Below, in pieces: positions 19,948 through 31,300 of a stretch of DNA of 64,000 nt; position 1 is the first letter of the stretch, and the number at the start of each line of letters is the position of its first letter. Source of the stretch: Chlorella sorokiniana (lineage: Eukaryota > Chlorophyta > Trebouxiophyceae > Chlorellales > Chlorellaceae); contig CP084610.1 of assembly GCA_025917655.1 (NCBI GenBank), positions 62,001 through 126,000 on the forward strand. The letters run 5' to 3'. The position numbers and the translations under genes are program-made. The notes under the pieces are model-generated. The model saw nothing but the letters and a program-made list of their open reading frames with translations. It was not told the origin of the DNA and ran no database searches.

Positions 19948-22900
19948 CTACTGAAACTTGATGGGCTCCTCCGTGTCTGGATCCACCACGAGCACCTCGA
20001 TCAGGTCGGGAACTTGTCGCGCAGCGCCGCTCGCAGCCCGTAGCCAATGGCCTCCGGGCCCTTGTAGTGCAGGGTGCACACGCCCTGCGGCACACAACAA
20101 CAGAAAAAGAAGAGGCAAGGGCTGCTGAGGGAGGGCCGGGTGGAAGGGAGGGCGGGCGAGTGCGGAAAGGCGGAGCGGCAGCCCAGGCGGCGGCGGAGGC
20201 GCCACCAAGCACAGCCCAGTGCACCACAGCCCTGCCCGCCCCTACCGCCGCAAATCGCTGCGCACCAGGGGCCGTACCCAAGCAAGCAGGGTCACTCAAC
20301 AATACGATCACCTCCCGCCCTTCCGCTCATCGCTCGGGGCCCCGGCCTGACCCGCACCTGCTCAACAGCCACGACCTCCACGGAGCCGCCGTAGGCCCCA
20401 CCGCCCCCGCAGCATGTTCAGGTGCATGTCCACGGCTTGGACGGTGGCCCCGCCCTCCTCCTCCTGGGAGCCCACCTGGAGGGACGGGGCGGGGGGGGCG
20501 CGCGGCGGCGGTAGGGGCAAATGTCGTTTCCGAGCCTGGGGAGGGAGGCGGGCGCCCGCCCAGACAGCCCGCCGCCGTGGCTGCAGCTGCCCACGCGCCC
20601 ACCCACCCACGGCGTGCGGATACCCAGCAGCCTAGCTGCCACGCGTCGTCACCCCGCACACGCACGGCGGCGCCCCCATCCCAAGCAGCATGCCGCTGCC
20701 CAGGGGGCGCCCGCCACAACCGGCCACCCCACCACCCCTCCACCTCCCCCGGCTGACAGAGGCCCCCGCCGCCCCACCTGCACAACATCCACCAGCTGCT
20801 CCCCAAAGGCCGCCCGCAGGCTGCGCTCGATGCCCATCTTCATGGTCGCCGAGGAGGAGGGGCAGGTGCCGCAGGCGCCCTGCAGCGGAGCGGGCGGGTG
20901 GGGCGGGTGGGGTGTGCACCAGGGTAGACGGGGCGCAGGCACGTGCCCTACGGGTGGGGGCGTGGCGCGCGCAGGGAGCCTCTGTCCCCCCTTGGCCCCG
21001 CGACAGCATGCGGGAAGGGGAGCGGCAGCACCGGGTTCAAGGACCCAGGCACACGTGAACGCATGTTCCAAAGGTGTGGCCCCGCCGCCGCTCGGCCGCA
21101 TGGGCACCGAGGGAGGAAGGGGAGGGCGGCGTGGGTGCCAGCGGCAGCAGCGCAGGCCGCCCACCTGAAGGCGCAGGAAGACGCGGCCGCCCTCCACCCC
21201 CGCAACCTCCACGTTGCCGCCGTCGGCAATCAGGTAGGGGCGCACATCGTCGAGGGCGCGGTCCACGGCTTCCACGCTCATTTCCAGCGGCACCGCAGCG
21301 GTGCCGCTCGCGTCGCCGGAAGCAGCGGCGGCCGCCCGGGGAGCCTCCCCACCGCGCGGTGCACCGAAGCGCGGGCAAAGGGCGTGACGGGCGGCGGCGG
21401 CTGCTGCGGCGGCTCCGGCACCGCTGCCGCAGCCCGTGCCGCGCCTCCCGCGGCCTGCGAGAGGGGGAGAGGCCAGGCGTGCGGTTTCAGCGTGTGCCGT
21501 GGCGCGGCAAGCGGCACCCGCGTCACCAGGCAGGGCGAGGGTGGCTCGCAGCCGCCGCAACGCTGCTGCACCCCCGTCCACGCCACCCGGCTGCAGCTGC
21601 TGCACCCCAGCCGCACTGAGCGCGCCAGACGAGAGTGTCTGGAGCTGGGCCGGGGCTGGCTGCTGGCCCAGGCCGGCCACTAGTGCTGGAATGCCCCCAA
21701 ATGCCTCCACGCACCACGACCGCTTCCGCCGATTGCTCCTGGATCACCGCAGACCAGTCGTCCCCCTCCACCGCCGCCGCCAGCTTCAGGCGGCGCTGCC
21801 TCGCGTCCTCCGCCTCGCCCTCGCCGCCGCCCAGGCTCTCACCCATGGCCTGCGGGATCAGGGCGTTGCAAGCAAGGGGGCGGTGCAGCGAGGGTGGGAA
21901 CGTGGGAGCAGGCAGCTGGGGGCGGGTGCGCGGCCGCGGCTGCCGCGGCAGCGCCCGCCCGGTCCATCCCTTGCCGCCGGCCCCCAATCCGCTGCAGTGC
22001 GAAACGGAACAGAAAACGCCAAACAAAGGCCCAGCAGCCCGCCACCTTGCGCAGCTTCAGCTTGCGCTCCTCGTGCTCCGCCAGCTCAGCGGCGCTCAGC
22101 AGCGACACGTCAGCGGCGGCGCCGCCGCCGCGCGCCCCTCCCACAGCTCCCGCTCCACGCCGTTGCCTGAGCGGCGGTGAGGGGGCGGCGTGGGTTGAGG
22201 ACGCTTAAGCCGGCGGAAGCCGCGCAGGGCTGAGCCAAGCCGAGAGGGCGCGAGGTGTGGGAGGGGGTGCGGTGCGGGGGCAGAGCAGGCACAGAGGGCT
22301 GCCTACACGCTGCACGCAACCAGCAGCACCTCCCCGCCCCTTCTCCAATGAGAACAAGCAAACTGACAAAGGTAACTAGAAAACAACGACAGCTGCAGCC
22401 GCCAAAACGCAGGCGATGCTGGCCCCTCGCCCCAACCCACCCACCCACCCGGCGGCACCGCCCCCGCCTCCGCCAGCCAGTTGTCTGCCTCCCGCTGCAG
22501 CGCCGCCCGCGACTGCATCGCGCGGTTGGCAAAAACCATGACGCGGGCCCAGGCGCAGCGCTCCTGGCCCACGCGCGCCAGGTGGCTCTGGAGGTGGGGG
22601 GGTGTGTGGGTGGGTGGGTGGGCAGTTGAAGGAAGTGAGGATTGGCAGACGGAAGGAGCAGGGCCAAGGGGTGTGGGTGGGTGGATGGGTGGGTGGGTGG
22701 GGATGGGGGTTGAGGAAGAGGGTGGGGGAAGGGGGCAGGAGCCATCAGACGGTTATAGGAAGGAAGATGTGTGGGTGGTGGGAGGTACGGGGGCTGGGTG
22801 TGGAGAGCTGCAGCTGGGGCGGGCGGAGGGAGGAGGGCCGACGCGGGGATATGTGGCGGCGGCAGGCAGCCCAGCACATCATGCTGCTGCTCCCCTCACA

Positions 22901-23760
22901 TCCGCCCACACATGCACCCCCTCCGTCGCCACCACCGCCGCAGCCCGCCCGAAGGATGGAGCCACGCCGCCCGCCACCCCGCTGCACCCGCCAGCCGCAC
23001 CTTCACCGCCAGCGGTACGTTCCTGCTGTACCCCACGTACTGCAGGTTCCTCTTGTCGTCGTACAGCGCATACACGCCCACCTGCGGCACAGGCAGCAGG
23101 ACATGCGCAGGGCGGCTGAGGGCGGCGTTGAAGGGACAGGAGAGCGAGGCACCGCGCCCATAGAAGCCTCCCCGCGCACTCAGCACAGCTGCAGCATGCA
23201 GGCACGCGTGCAGCCTGGCGCAGACAGCCCAGGGGGAGGTGAGAGCTGGGAGGCGGTGGCACACTGGGTCGCACCGGCTTCTCGCCCTCACGGGACGACA
23301 CGTACCGCTCCACCTCCAGCAGCGTACTGCCATCGTCCTCTCCCTGAGCGTGCACAGCATGCAGGAGGATGGTAAAGACCACGGGCCATGCTGCTGAGGC
23401 AGCGCGCTGGCTGAGGCCAAGGCATCTGCCTGGGCGGCGCCAGCGGCGGCAGGGGCTGGGGCGCCGCACCTCACGGAACAAGTACCGGCGGCCGCCCTCC
23501 TCGTGCGCCTCTGCGCCGCCGTCGCCGTACAGGAACCCGTGCAGGCCCTGGTGGCCCTCTGGCACCGCGCCGTCTGTCACAGGGCCAGCCGGGGTGGGCG
23601 TGCTGCTGCCTGCCGCCGCCACCCGGCGGAGCGCACGCCGCCGCCCAGGCACTGGCTGGCAGGGCGGGCAGGCGCTGGGACGGCGACAGGAGCCTAATAT
23701 GCGTGTAACAGCTTGTGTCGCGGAGCTGTGCCGGCCGGCACCCACCGCTGTGGCGCTCAT
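19948..23760 (-). CDS. NFU: Plastid NFU-type iron-sulfur scaffold protein with an N-terminal GIY-YIG-like domain
   Basis: NFU proteins assemble and hand over Fe-S clusters. Exons: 23760-23470, 23343-23275, 23081-23001, 22587-22449, 22166-22046, 21849-21715, 21454-21165, 20879-20778, 20475-20358, 20084-19948. The Arg/Ser/Ala-rich N-terminus suggests a plastid transit peptide. A GIY-YIG-like domain follows (GVYALYDDKRNLQYVGYSRN, then ALQREADNWLAEAGAVPPGN), closest to that of plant glutaredoxin S16. After charged helices comes the NFU domain: VDRALDDVRPYLIADGGNVE, then GACGTCPSSSATMKMGIER with the CxxC that binds the cluster. A second, degenerate NFU-like domain without CxxC follows (YKGPEAIGYGLRAALRDKFP), ending DPDTEEPIKFQ. 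Exon sizes fit exactly through most of the gene. Single-base frame changes fall near 22110, in exon 21454-21165, in a C run near 20404-20408 and near 20010, and look like sequence errors. Confidence 0.85.
22590..22720. repeat. GGGT-rich simple repeat in an intron of the NFU gene
   Basis: Runs of GTGGGTGGG between the exons 23081-23001 and 22587-22449. On the transcribed strand this is CCCA-rich. Simple intronic repeat with quadruplex potential. Confidence 0.65.
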
Positions 23761-24020
23761 GTCAGAGGGCGCAGGAGGTGTTTATCGTTCGTGTCGGGCG
23801 GGTTCAAAGGGTGATTCAGGGTTGTGAAATAAGGGTTGAACGGCCTGGGCACATGCAACATGCTCCCGGCAGATTGGCCGCTGCTTTGGGGCGCAGCATG
23901 ACCACCTTTGCAGCGTGTGGCATGCCCTGCCACACAGCTTGCAGCATTCTGCACTTCAATTTGGACACCAGACAGCAGCCTGCGCTTTTGTTGTATCCAG
24001 AGATCTCCGCATTCCGCAAC
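23761..24020. promoter_or_regulatory. Short divergent promoter region between NFU and Hint genes
   Basis: Only 260 bases separate the two start codons (23760 minus, 24021 plus), so the promoters must overlap or be adjacent. The stretch is relatively AT-rich for this genome. No clear TATA box. Confidence 0.5.
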
Positions 24021-25794
24021 ATGCGTGGGCAGTTGGGAGCCCTGCTCCTGCTGCTGGTCACCGTCAGCGCCTCCAGAAACTTGCAACAGACGTATGATTG
24101 CGAGGAGGCTGAACAGGAATGCAGGAGGGTCTCCTGCAACGGTGGGTGGGGCAGGGAGTTGGCAACACGGAGGGGCTGGGTTGCGGTGCGGGGCCAGACG
24201 CAACCCTGCGCCTCAGTGACTCCAAGTTGCAAGGGCAGAGCTGCAAGGGGCTGCCCGCAGCCTGCCGCCGGGCAGCCTGCCGCCGCCGCTCGCGCGCCCA
24301 CCAAGCCCCGCCTGGTTCCTCCCGTCCGCAGGCCTGCTGAAGGCGCAGTGCGACAGCAGCACGGGACGGGTGCAGTGCACGTGCGAGAGCGCGGGCCTGG
24401 TCAGCTGCTTCCCGGGCGCCGCGACCGTCACGCTGGCCGGCGGCGCCACCAAGCGTGTCGCCGACCTCGCCCTCGGCGAAGCTGTGCTGGCCGTGGGGCC
24501 CGACGGCCGCCTGCTCTACGCCCCCGTGGCCCTCTTCTCCTCGCGGCGCCCAGCGCAGCGCGCCACCTTCCTGCGCGTGCACACCGACGCAGGCCTCAAC
24601 ATCACGGGTGCGCGCGTGCCCTTCCTCCGCCCTGCCTCACCTGCACCCCCAGACAGACAGCACCGCGCTCCTCTCTCGCCTTCCAGCTCGTCAATGCAGC
24701 AGGCTATGCTGCCGGCAACCGGCTGCCAGCCCCTGCCCCTGGCAGTGCTTCGCCCTGCCGAGGGGCCCCTCCAGCCGCCCACTCAGCCGCTGCGCCCCCA
24801 CCCCCGCTCCCCCACAGCCACCCCCGGCCACTACCTCTTTGCATGGAAGGCGTCCGCGGCGGCGGCCTTCGCCGCGCTGCCCACTCCGGACGCCTGGCCG
24901 CTCGTGCTGCCTACAGAGGTGAGCAGGCAGCCTCTGCAGCGCCGCCGCCGCCACGTCGACGCTGGCGTGGCGTGCCGCCGCCCACGCCTGGCAGCTGACC
25001 CGCCTGCTGCTCGCTCTCCTGGCCAGTCCGCCCCTTGCCCTGAACCACCCTCAACACCCCTCCCCAAAGCTCCGGCTCGACCCCCAACCCTCCCTCCCTC
25101 CCGGGCCCCGCGCTGCAGCTGCGTGTCGGCGACCTGGTGCCCGTGGCGGCGGCGGTGGCGGCGGGCGCGCACGCGGCGGGCGGCAGCCCCGCGCTGGCGC
25201 GCGTAGTTGGGGTGGAGCGAGTCAGGGAGGAGGGCGTCTACATGCCGCACACGCTCACAGGTGAATGGTGCAGGGTGGGGGTGTGTGTATGGGGGGGGGT
25301 AGGCGGTGGTGCAGGTGGCGAGGTGGTGGGTGGGCGGTGGCGGCGGGTTGGGAGCGAGCAAAGGTCAGGGAGGGGCTGGGAAGCACCTCTAGGTGGGAAG
25401 GGAGTGGGTGTCCTTGCCAGGCTGCTCTTGCTGGGTGCCGACACTGGAAGAGCTGGGGGCGGGCTCCTTGGCCCCCCTCCGCCGCTCAGGGCGGCCTCCA
25501 CCTCGCTGCCAGCCTGCCCACCCGGCTGCCCGCCCACCCGGCCGTTGCCCTGTCGCAGGAGCGATTGTGGTGGACGGCGTCGTGGCGTCGGAGCTGACGA
25601 GCGTGGTGCCGCCGCGGTTTGCGGGCGGCGCGACGCAGCGCCGCCTGGCCGCCGCGCTGCGGCTTGCGGCGCGGGTGCTGCCGCCGCGGGTGCTGGAGGG
25701 GGCTGTCCGGGCGGCCTCCTCCTGGGCTCACGGCACTCCCGACGCCTCGATCAGCTATGCAGCACTCGGCCTGGCAGTGCCCTCGGCTGCCTGA
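24021..25794 (+). CDS. Secreted Hint (Hedgehog/intein-type) domain protein
   Basis: A secreted or surface protein with a Hint autoprocessing fold. Exons 24021-24141, 24332-24607, 24818-24918, 25119-25260 and 25559-25794 sum to 876 bases and give an intact 291-residue frame. It begins with a signal peptide (MRGQLGALLLLLVTVSAS), then a short region with about six Cys (CEEAEQECRRVSC, CDSSTGRVQCTC). The Hint domain starts at the nucleophile Cys of SCFPGAATVTL, with GEAVLAVGPDGRLLYAPV, the TxxH motif in TPGHYLF, LRVGDLVPV, and the closing GVYMPHTLTGAIVVDGVVAS. These are the landmarks of the Hog-type Hint domain, which cuts the chain before the Cys and can pass the N-terminal part to an acceptor. 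A hydrophobic, Ala/Arg-rich tail follows. Partner and acceptor are unknown. Confidence 0.9.
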
Positions 25795-26194
25795 GCCTGC
25801 GCACCGCCGCATGCACACCGCCGCCCGCCGTTTTGAGCCCCGACGGGCGAGGCCGGGCCGCGGCCGACGCCCAGCTGCGCCAAGCTGCCCCTGCCTTGCC
25901 CCACGGTGCCCACTGTACTATGCTGTCAAGATGCATGCTCCCGTCGTTCTATACGCCGACCGCCATGTATGTGACTCGTCCAGCAGCCATGCGCAGGCAA
26001 AGCGGTGGACGGGGGGCTTGCTGTGCTGGCACCGCCAGCTCATGGCAGGGGGTACCCAGCTGTTCGCATCCCTGCCGTCGGCCCTGGCTGTCCGCCGTAA
26101 CAAACCCTGTGCATCGCTGCCGGCAGGCCAAACACCGAGACCCGACCACTGCGACAACCTTCCCCTGCGCGGCCCGAGCCCTTGCAGCTGCCCC
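25795..26194. other. Intergenic region between Hint gene and unknown gene
   Basis: Should hold the 3' UTR of the Hint gene and the promoter of the next gene on the same strand. No TGTAA, TATA box or repeat stands out, and no further gene is supported, though an extra 5' exon of the following gene cannot be excluded. Confidence 0.35.
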
Positions 26195-27806
26195 ATGGTT
26201 ATCAAGGACGACCCCCGCCGCCTGTTGAACCTCCTTGGCACTAAGCACACGGAAAAGGGTGAGCAGGGCACCAACTTATTCCGGCAGCGGCACCTTTCTG
26301 CGCGGGTCGCTCACGTCCCTGCCGCTGCTTCCTGCACCTTTCATAACGTCCTCTTCGCTGGAAGCGCCGCAAGCGCACGGCGCGACTCCCGTGCGCCCGG
26401 CAGCCGCTGCCGGTGTCGGGTCGCCCTTGCTGCTATGCCCTCGCCCGGCGGTCACCTGCTGCCACTGCCGCCTGCAGACCCAGATGAGGAGTTCATGGAC
26501 CGCCTGGCCAAGAAGGTGAGCTGGCAGTCTGCCGCGAACTGCTGGTCCCTGCAAACCATTGCATGCAAGGGCGGCAAGGATGCCTTCACCGATCTCCCCC
26601 TTTTTGCATCCCCTTGCTTGCGCACCTTGCACACGCTGCGCTGCCCCCGCCCCTTCCCCCACCTCCCTTGCTGCGCAGACCAGCTTCTACGACCAGCCCA
26701 GCGCGCCGCCAGAGGGGCTGACCCTGCCGGCCGTGGGCTCTGATGCGCTGGATGAGCTGGCCGATATGCAGGTGGAGGAGGAGGTGGGTGCTGCAGCCTC
26801 CCTGCCCCGCCGCGCTGCCGAGCGACCCATTTGATGTGCATTGCCCATCGCGGAGCCGCGGACATCAGCTGTCATTGGGCTCTGCACATGGGTGTCAGTG
26901 GATGCTGCGGCTGATGGCTCCAATCGGTCACCTGGCAGCGGCAGGCGCAGTTAGCCGCAGTCAGTCACGACGCGCCCCCCATCGCGGCCTTGACAGTGTT
27001 GACTGTTCCAGGCGGCGCCGTTGCCGGTTTTGCAAATCGCAGCCCTGGCTTTGCAACGACCAACCAACCGCGTTGGGTGCTCGCATGGCCTGCCCCGGCG
27101 CGCGTCCCGGCCCGCCATCCATATCCACGGCATGCTTCCCGCCCCAGCCCCGAACCGCTGCCGACCGCCCGCTTCCCCCTGGCTGCTGCAGAGCCGCGAG
27201 CTGTTGCATGTGGTGCCGCCGCCCCCGACGCGGAGGAGGCTGCAGCTGAGCGGCAGCGGCGGGCGGAGCAGGAGAAGAAGGAGGCGCGGTACGCGTCGCT
27301 CTTTGAGGGGCGCTCGGCGGGCGGCAGCGACCAGACGGGCGTGCCGGAGAACCTGCGCTTTGAGCGGCTGAGCGCCCGGGTGGGGGCCGCCGCCCGCTGG
27401 CAGCTTGGGAGGGGCGACGCCTGCGCCGTTGATGCCGTGTCGCGGCGCAGCTGTGCTGCCCTGCCGTCCAGGGCATGTGCCTGGACGGTCGACGCTGGGC
27501 AGATTCCCGCAGGATGCAGTTGGGCTCGCAGTGGGCCCATGCGACCACCTCATCTCCGGCCTCCCCGTTCTTCACCCCAAGCCCCCCCTCCCCCCGCAGC
27601 CGGATGCACAGCGGTTGCCCAATGTGGGCACCGCTGTGTCGGCGGAGGAGGCGGCGCTGCGGGTGGAGGATGCCGCTCGGCGGGCGGCATGGGCGGAGCT
27701 CAACAGGCTGCGCGAGGACGCTGCGGTCGGTGGCGACGCGTACAAGCGCGCCCACGAGCGGTTTGTGGCCACCTGGGGCCACCGTGGCGCGGAGCTGCGG
27801 GAGTGA
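26195..27806 (+). CDS. Small charged coiled-coil protein of unknown function
   Basis: I do not recognise this gene. Exons 26195-26258, 26478-26515, 26679-26783, 27194-27379 and 27600-27806 have GT-AG ends and sum to exactly 600 bases, giving 199 residues with no frame break. That requires the acceptor at 27193 rather than the AG two bases earlier. The protein starts MVIKDDPRRLLNLLGTKH, has an acidic stretch (DALDELADMQVEEE), then a charged helix likely to form a coiled coil (AAAERQRRAEQEKKEARY), and a second charged helix near the C-terminus (EEAALRVEDAARRAAWAELN). It ends in HRGAELRE. No signal peptide or membrane segment is seen, so it is probably soluble and intracellular. More exons upstream are possible. 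Confidence 0.6.
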
Positions 27807-28102
27807 GCGGCGCGGCGGCACCGTGTGCGGCGGCCGAGCGGCAGCAGAACGCGCGGCGCTGGCTGCCACCCGCGCGCGGCTCAGGCTATCGTCCGTCGCC
27901 TGGTGATGAGACCTTAGGTGGATTCGCACCTTGGTCGCACCGATGGGCGCACACGGATGCTCGGGAGCAGGATGCCTGTTGGAGGATTTTCGTGGCGGCG
28001 CTTCGCAGGAACCCACAGGTCCAGGTCAGGTCAGGACGCCCATTTGAATGCGCCCCTTCTTAAAGCCCGTCCACGTCTTTGAGTTTCATCGAGCTGTCAG
28101 GC

Positions 28103-28107
28103 TGTAA
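28103..28107 (+). promoter_or_regulatory. TGTAA poly(A) signal of the 26.2-27.8 kb gene
   Basis: TGTAA lies about 300 bases after the stop codon at 27806, in a locally AT-richer stretch, as expected for a green-algal poly(A) signal. It marks the likely end of that transcript, before the promoter of the giant gene that starts at 28374. Confidence 0.55.
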
Positions 28108-28250
28108 ATTGATCGCGCCGCCGGCCTGTTTCGAGTTCTACCGCGGTATACCGTAGGGCACACATGCCTCTCGGCACGTGGGCTGGTCCTTATGACGCTG
28201 TTCGACCGCCGTTTCACTCCCCTGCCCATATTGCACCACGATCGCTTCAA

Positions 28251-28258
28251 ATATAAAG
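28251..28258 (+). promoter_or_regulatory. TATA-box-like element (ATATAAAG) upstream of the first giant surface gene
   Basis: ATATAAAG sits about 120 bases before the ATG at 28374, in an otherwise GC-rich setting. The position fits a TATA box with a 5' UTR of roughly 90 bases. Confidence 0.5.
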
Positions 28259-28373
28259 CTATCGAGCCTCTGATTCGGGGCGCCAGCACTAAGGACTGCC
28301 TTTTCCATCCGAGCTCGAAAGCGCTGGGTTGGCCCTCCAGCATCAAACCCATAAGGTGTTCTAGGTTTGCACA

Positions 28374-31300
28374 ATGTCCCTTAGGCGCCGGGGAGTCCTG
28401 CAGCCTGGGAACGTTTCAGGCCTCGCCCTGCTTGTCCTCTTGGTGGCCCTGTCGGGCCCTTGTGCCTCAGTAGGGCGCGCAAGCGATGATAGATCGCCGA
28501 TAGGCCAGGTGAGGCCACCCGTGCAGCTGATGACGCTGTGGCTAGGAGGGCGTCCGCGGCCTCCTGCCGCCCACAAGGGCGTGGAAGACCCCGCAGAATG
28601 CCTGGCTGGCATGCTGAAATCTTCCTTCGGGGCCTGTCGCAGGTGGAGCTCCCCCTCTGCCTGCCGCAGCCATCCGTCCCGCCGCCAACTCCCGCGGCGA
28701 CAACGGCCACGCCAGGCGCGGGCCCGAGCCTCCGCCCTACCTACGCCGCCTGCTGCAGAGCGGCGGCAGCGATTTGCCGGGCGAGCAGGCAGCTGCTGAC
28801 GGGCGCAGCAGCCGCAAGTGCCCGTCATCCTGGCTGTCGCCCCCGGCAGCCAGGCAGTGGCGGTCAACGCCAGCTCGGGCGCATCATCGATGCAGCAGGG
28901 GTCAACACCACGCGCTGCATCCGCTACGCCCCAGGCTTCGACGCCAGCGCGGGCGCCGCACAGAGCGGCAGCAGCGGCGGCAGCGGCGGCGAGGGCGGCG
29001 GCAGCGGGGGCCGACCGCCGCTCGACCTTTTCGGGGTGCGCGGCGGCGCAGCTGGTGGTGGCATCCTCGACCCAAGCCATCACGATACAGGTGGGCCGGG
29101 GTGCAAGCCTGCTGCTCTTGCTTGGAGCAGCTGAGCGAGCCGAGGCACACAGCTTTGGGGGTTCCAAGCCAAGGGGCCGTTGCCTGGTGCAGCACGCGGG
29201 CACCCCGCGCTGCCAGGCCGTCGGCGGCGGCGGGGGCGGGCACATCACCGGGCGGGGTCGCTTGCGGCTGCCCTGGTGCTGGCCCCCATCCTCATACAAC
29301 ACCCTGCGTGCAGGTGCGCGTGAATGCGCTGGTGGGCAGCCTGGCAGCGGATGACGTGGAGGCGGACGCGTGCGCTGTGCAGTCGGTGGGGCCCCCTACA
29401 TCCAAGGCGCCTTCCAGGTCTTTGAGGTGGGCGCCGCCGCGGCTGCTCCTTGCTCCCGCATGCGTTTTGGGCGGGGGGAACCAGGCAGCACGCGGTGTGT
29501 GCCATGGGCATGTGCTTGCGCTGTGGGTTGCCCTCCCCCGCTGGCTCCCCCCGCGTCCCGCGCTCCCCTGCCGTGCGTTGCTGGAGCCCCTGATGAGCTG
29601 AGAGGATGAGTAACTCGCGCCCGTTCGTGCCCCCCAGAAAATAAAGAACAAACGCAAGCACACTCCTCCTGCCCCCGCTTCAGGTTGAGGTGGAGATGGA
29701 GGAGGCCAACCTGCCGTGCAGCCTGAGGGTGGCGCCGGGCCGCTTGGACGGTGCGGCGGCTGCCGCCGCCGCTTGCCGCCCCCTGCACCGTCCTGCCAGT
29801 GCAGAGAGACCTGCCCCGCTTCCAGCCGACCCCTTTGCTGAATGGCAAGCATTCCTTCTGCGCCTGCAGACCGTGCAGGGGAGGCGACGGCGGGCAGCAA
29901 CAGCCTGGTGGCGGTGTGGGACACGCAGGCGCCGCAGCCTGCCATCTCCACCGTGGGCAAGTACGCGACCACCGACGAGCGGCGCATCCCGCTGCTCATC
30001 GACTTTGGGAGCGCGTGCTGCAGCTCAACCCGCTGCGCCTCTTCACGGCGGAAGGGTTCACCCGGTGCGCCGCTGACGCAACCATGTGTTGCTTGCAGAC
30101 TGCGAGCCACCTGCCTTCCAATCCCTTCCATCCGCCTTGCACTCACCCTTTCCACCATTTGGTACTGCTGTGCACCGCAGCATGGATGTGATGTATGAGG
30201 TCCTGGAGGGCCGAATCTACATCATCGGCACCATCGCCGACCCCGAGCAGGCCGTCATTGTCACCGGTAAGGGCCAGCACTGAGCTGCGGGGGCGGGCGC
30301 CGCGCAGCCTCCGGTTCCCTGGCAGCCGCTGCATGGCAGCAGGGGCCGAGCAGTGTGCGCCGCCGGTTCATGTGCTTTTGTGGCGCCGCAGGCGCTGCGT
30401 CCTTGTCAGCTGGCCACCCAGACGCCGGTGTGGGCACGTGCACCCTCCCGACCCAATTCCCACCCCTTACGCCCACACACTCTCACCACCCCACGCAGTC
30501 TCCGTGGCCGAGGGCGTCACCACCGACATCATGGGCAACCCCAACGCCGCCGCCAGCTTCAGCCTCGTCTACCTGCCCAACAACACTGCGGCGGAGGGGC
30601 TGGGCAACTTCATGAGGTGAGCGGCCGACTGCTGCTGATGTTGCTGCAACTGAGAAGGGAGCTGAGGCCTTGAAGCGGGCCTGTGCCTGCAGCCACCATG
30701 GCTGCTGCCGCCGCTGCTGCCGCAGCTGCTTCCCTGGCCCTTGCCGCTGCTCGCCACAAAGGCTGCTGCTGCTGGAACCGGGGTGCTGCCAGCTGTCCGC
30801 AGGGTTCAGGCAGCCGACATGCAGGGCCTATGGTGGCTCCTGCTCCCTGCTGTCTTTACTTCGTGCAAACCGGCCTGTGTGTTGCCCTCCCGTCCGCTGT
30901 CCCCCTCCGCCTGTGCCTTACGTTGCCTTTGCCCCCCCTGCAGCGCCGTGTTTGCCACCTCCAGCGGCACTTTCTTCGCGGGCACCATGCTGGTCAACAT
31001 GCTCACCCCGCTCCGCATCTGTGAGCGCGCCACGCCCGCTGCGCCGCAGCTTGGGCCCCTGCTCGTTGTGCTGTTGCCCCTGCGGGTTGTGTCCTGCTGC
31101 AAGCTTCCAGCGGCAAGCGCCCCCTGCCGTCTTTAGCAGCGAGCCCCCCCCCCCCCGCTGTTCCTCCTTTCTGCAGACCCCACGGGCAACAACCTGGGCG
31201 TGATGGTGGGAAGCGTGCAGATGGTGTACCTGGCGGGGCAGCTCAGCGTACCGCAGCTTCCCCTCAACTTCCGGCAGGCCGCCGCGCAGCTTGGCTACAT

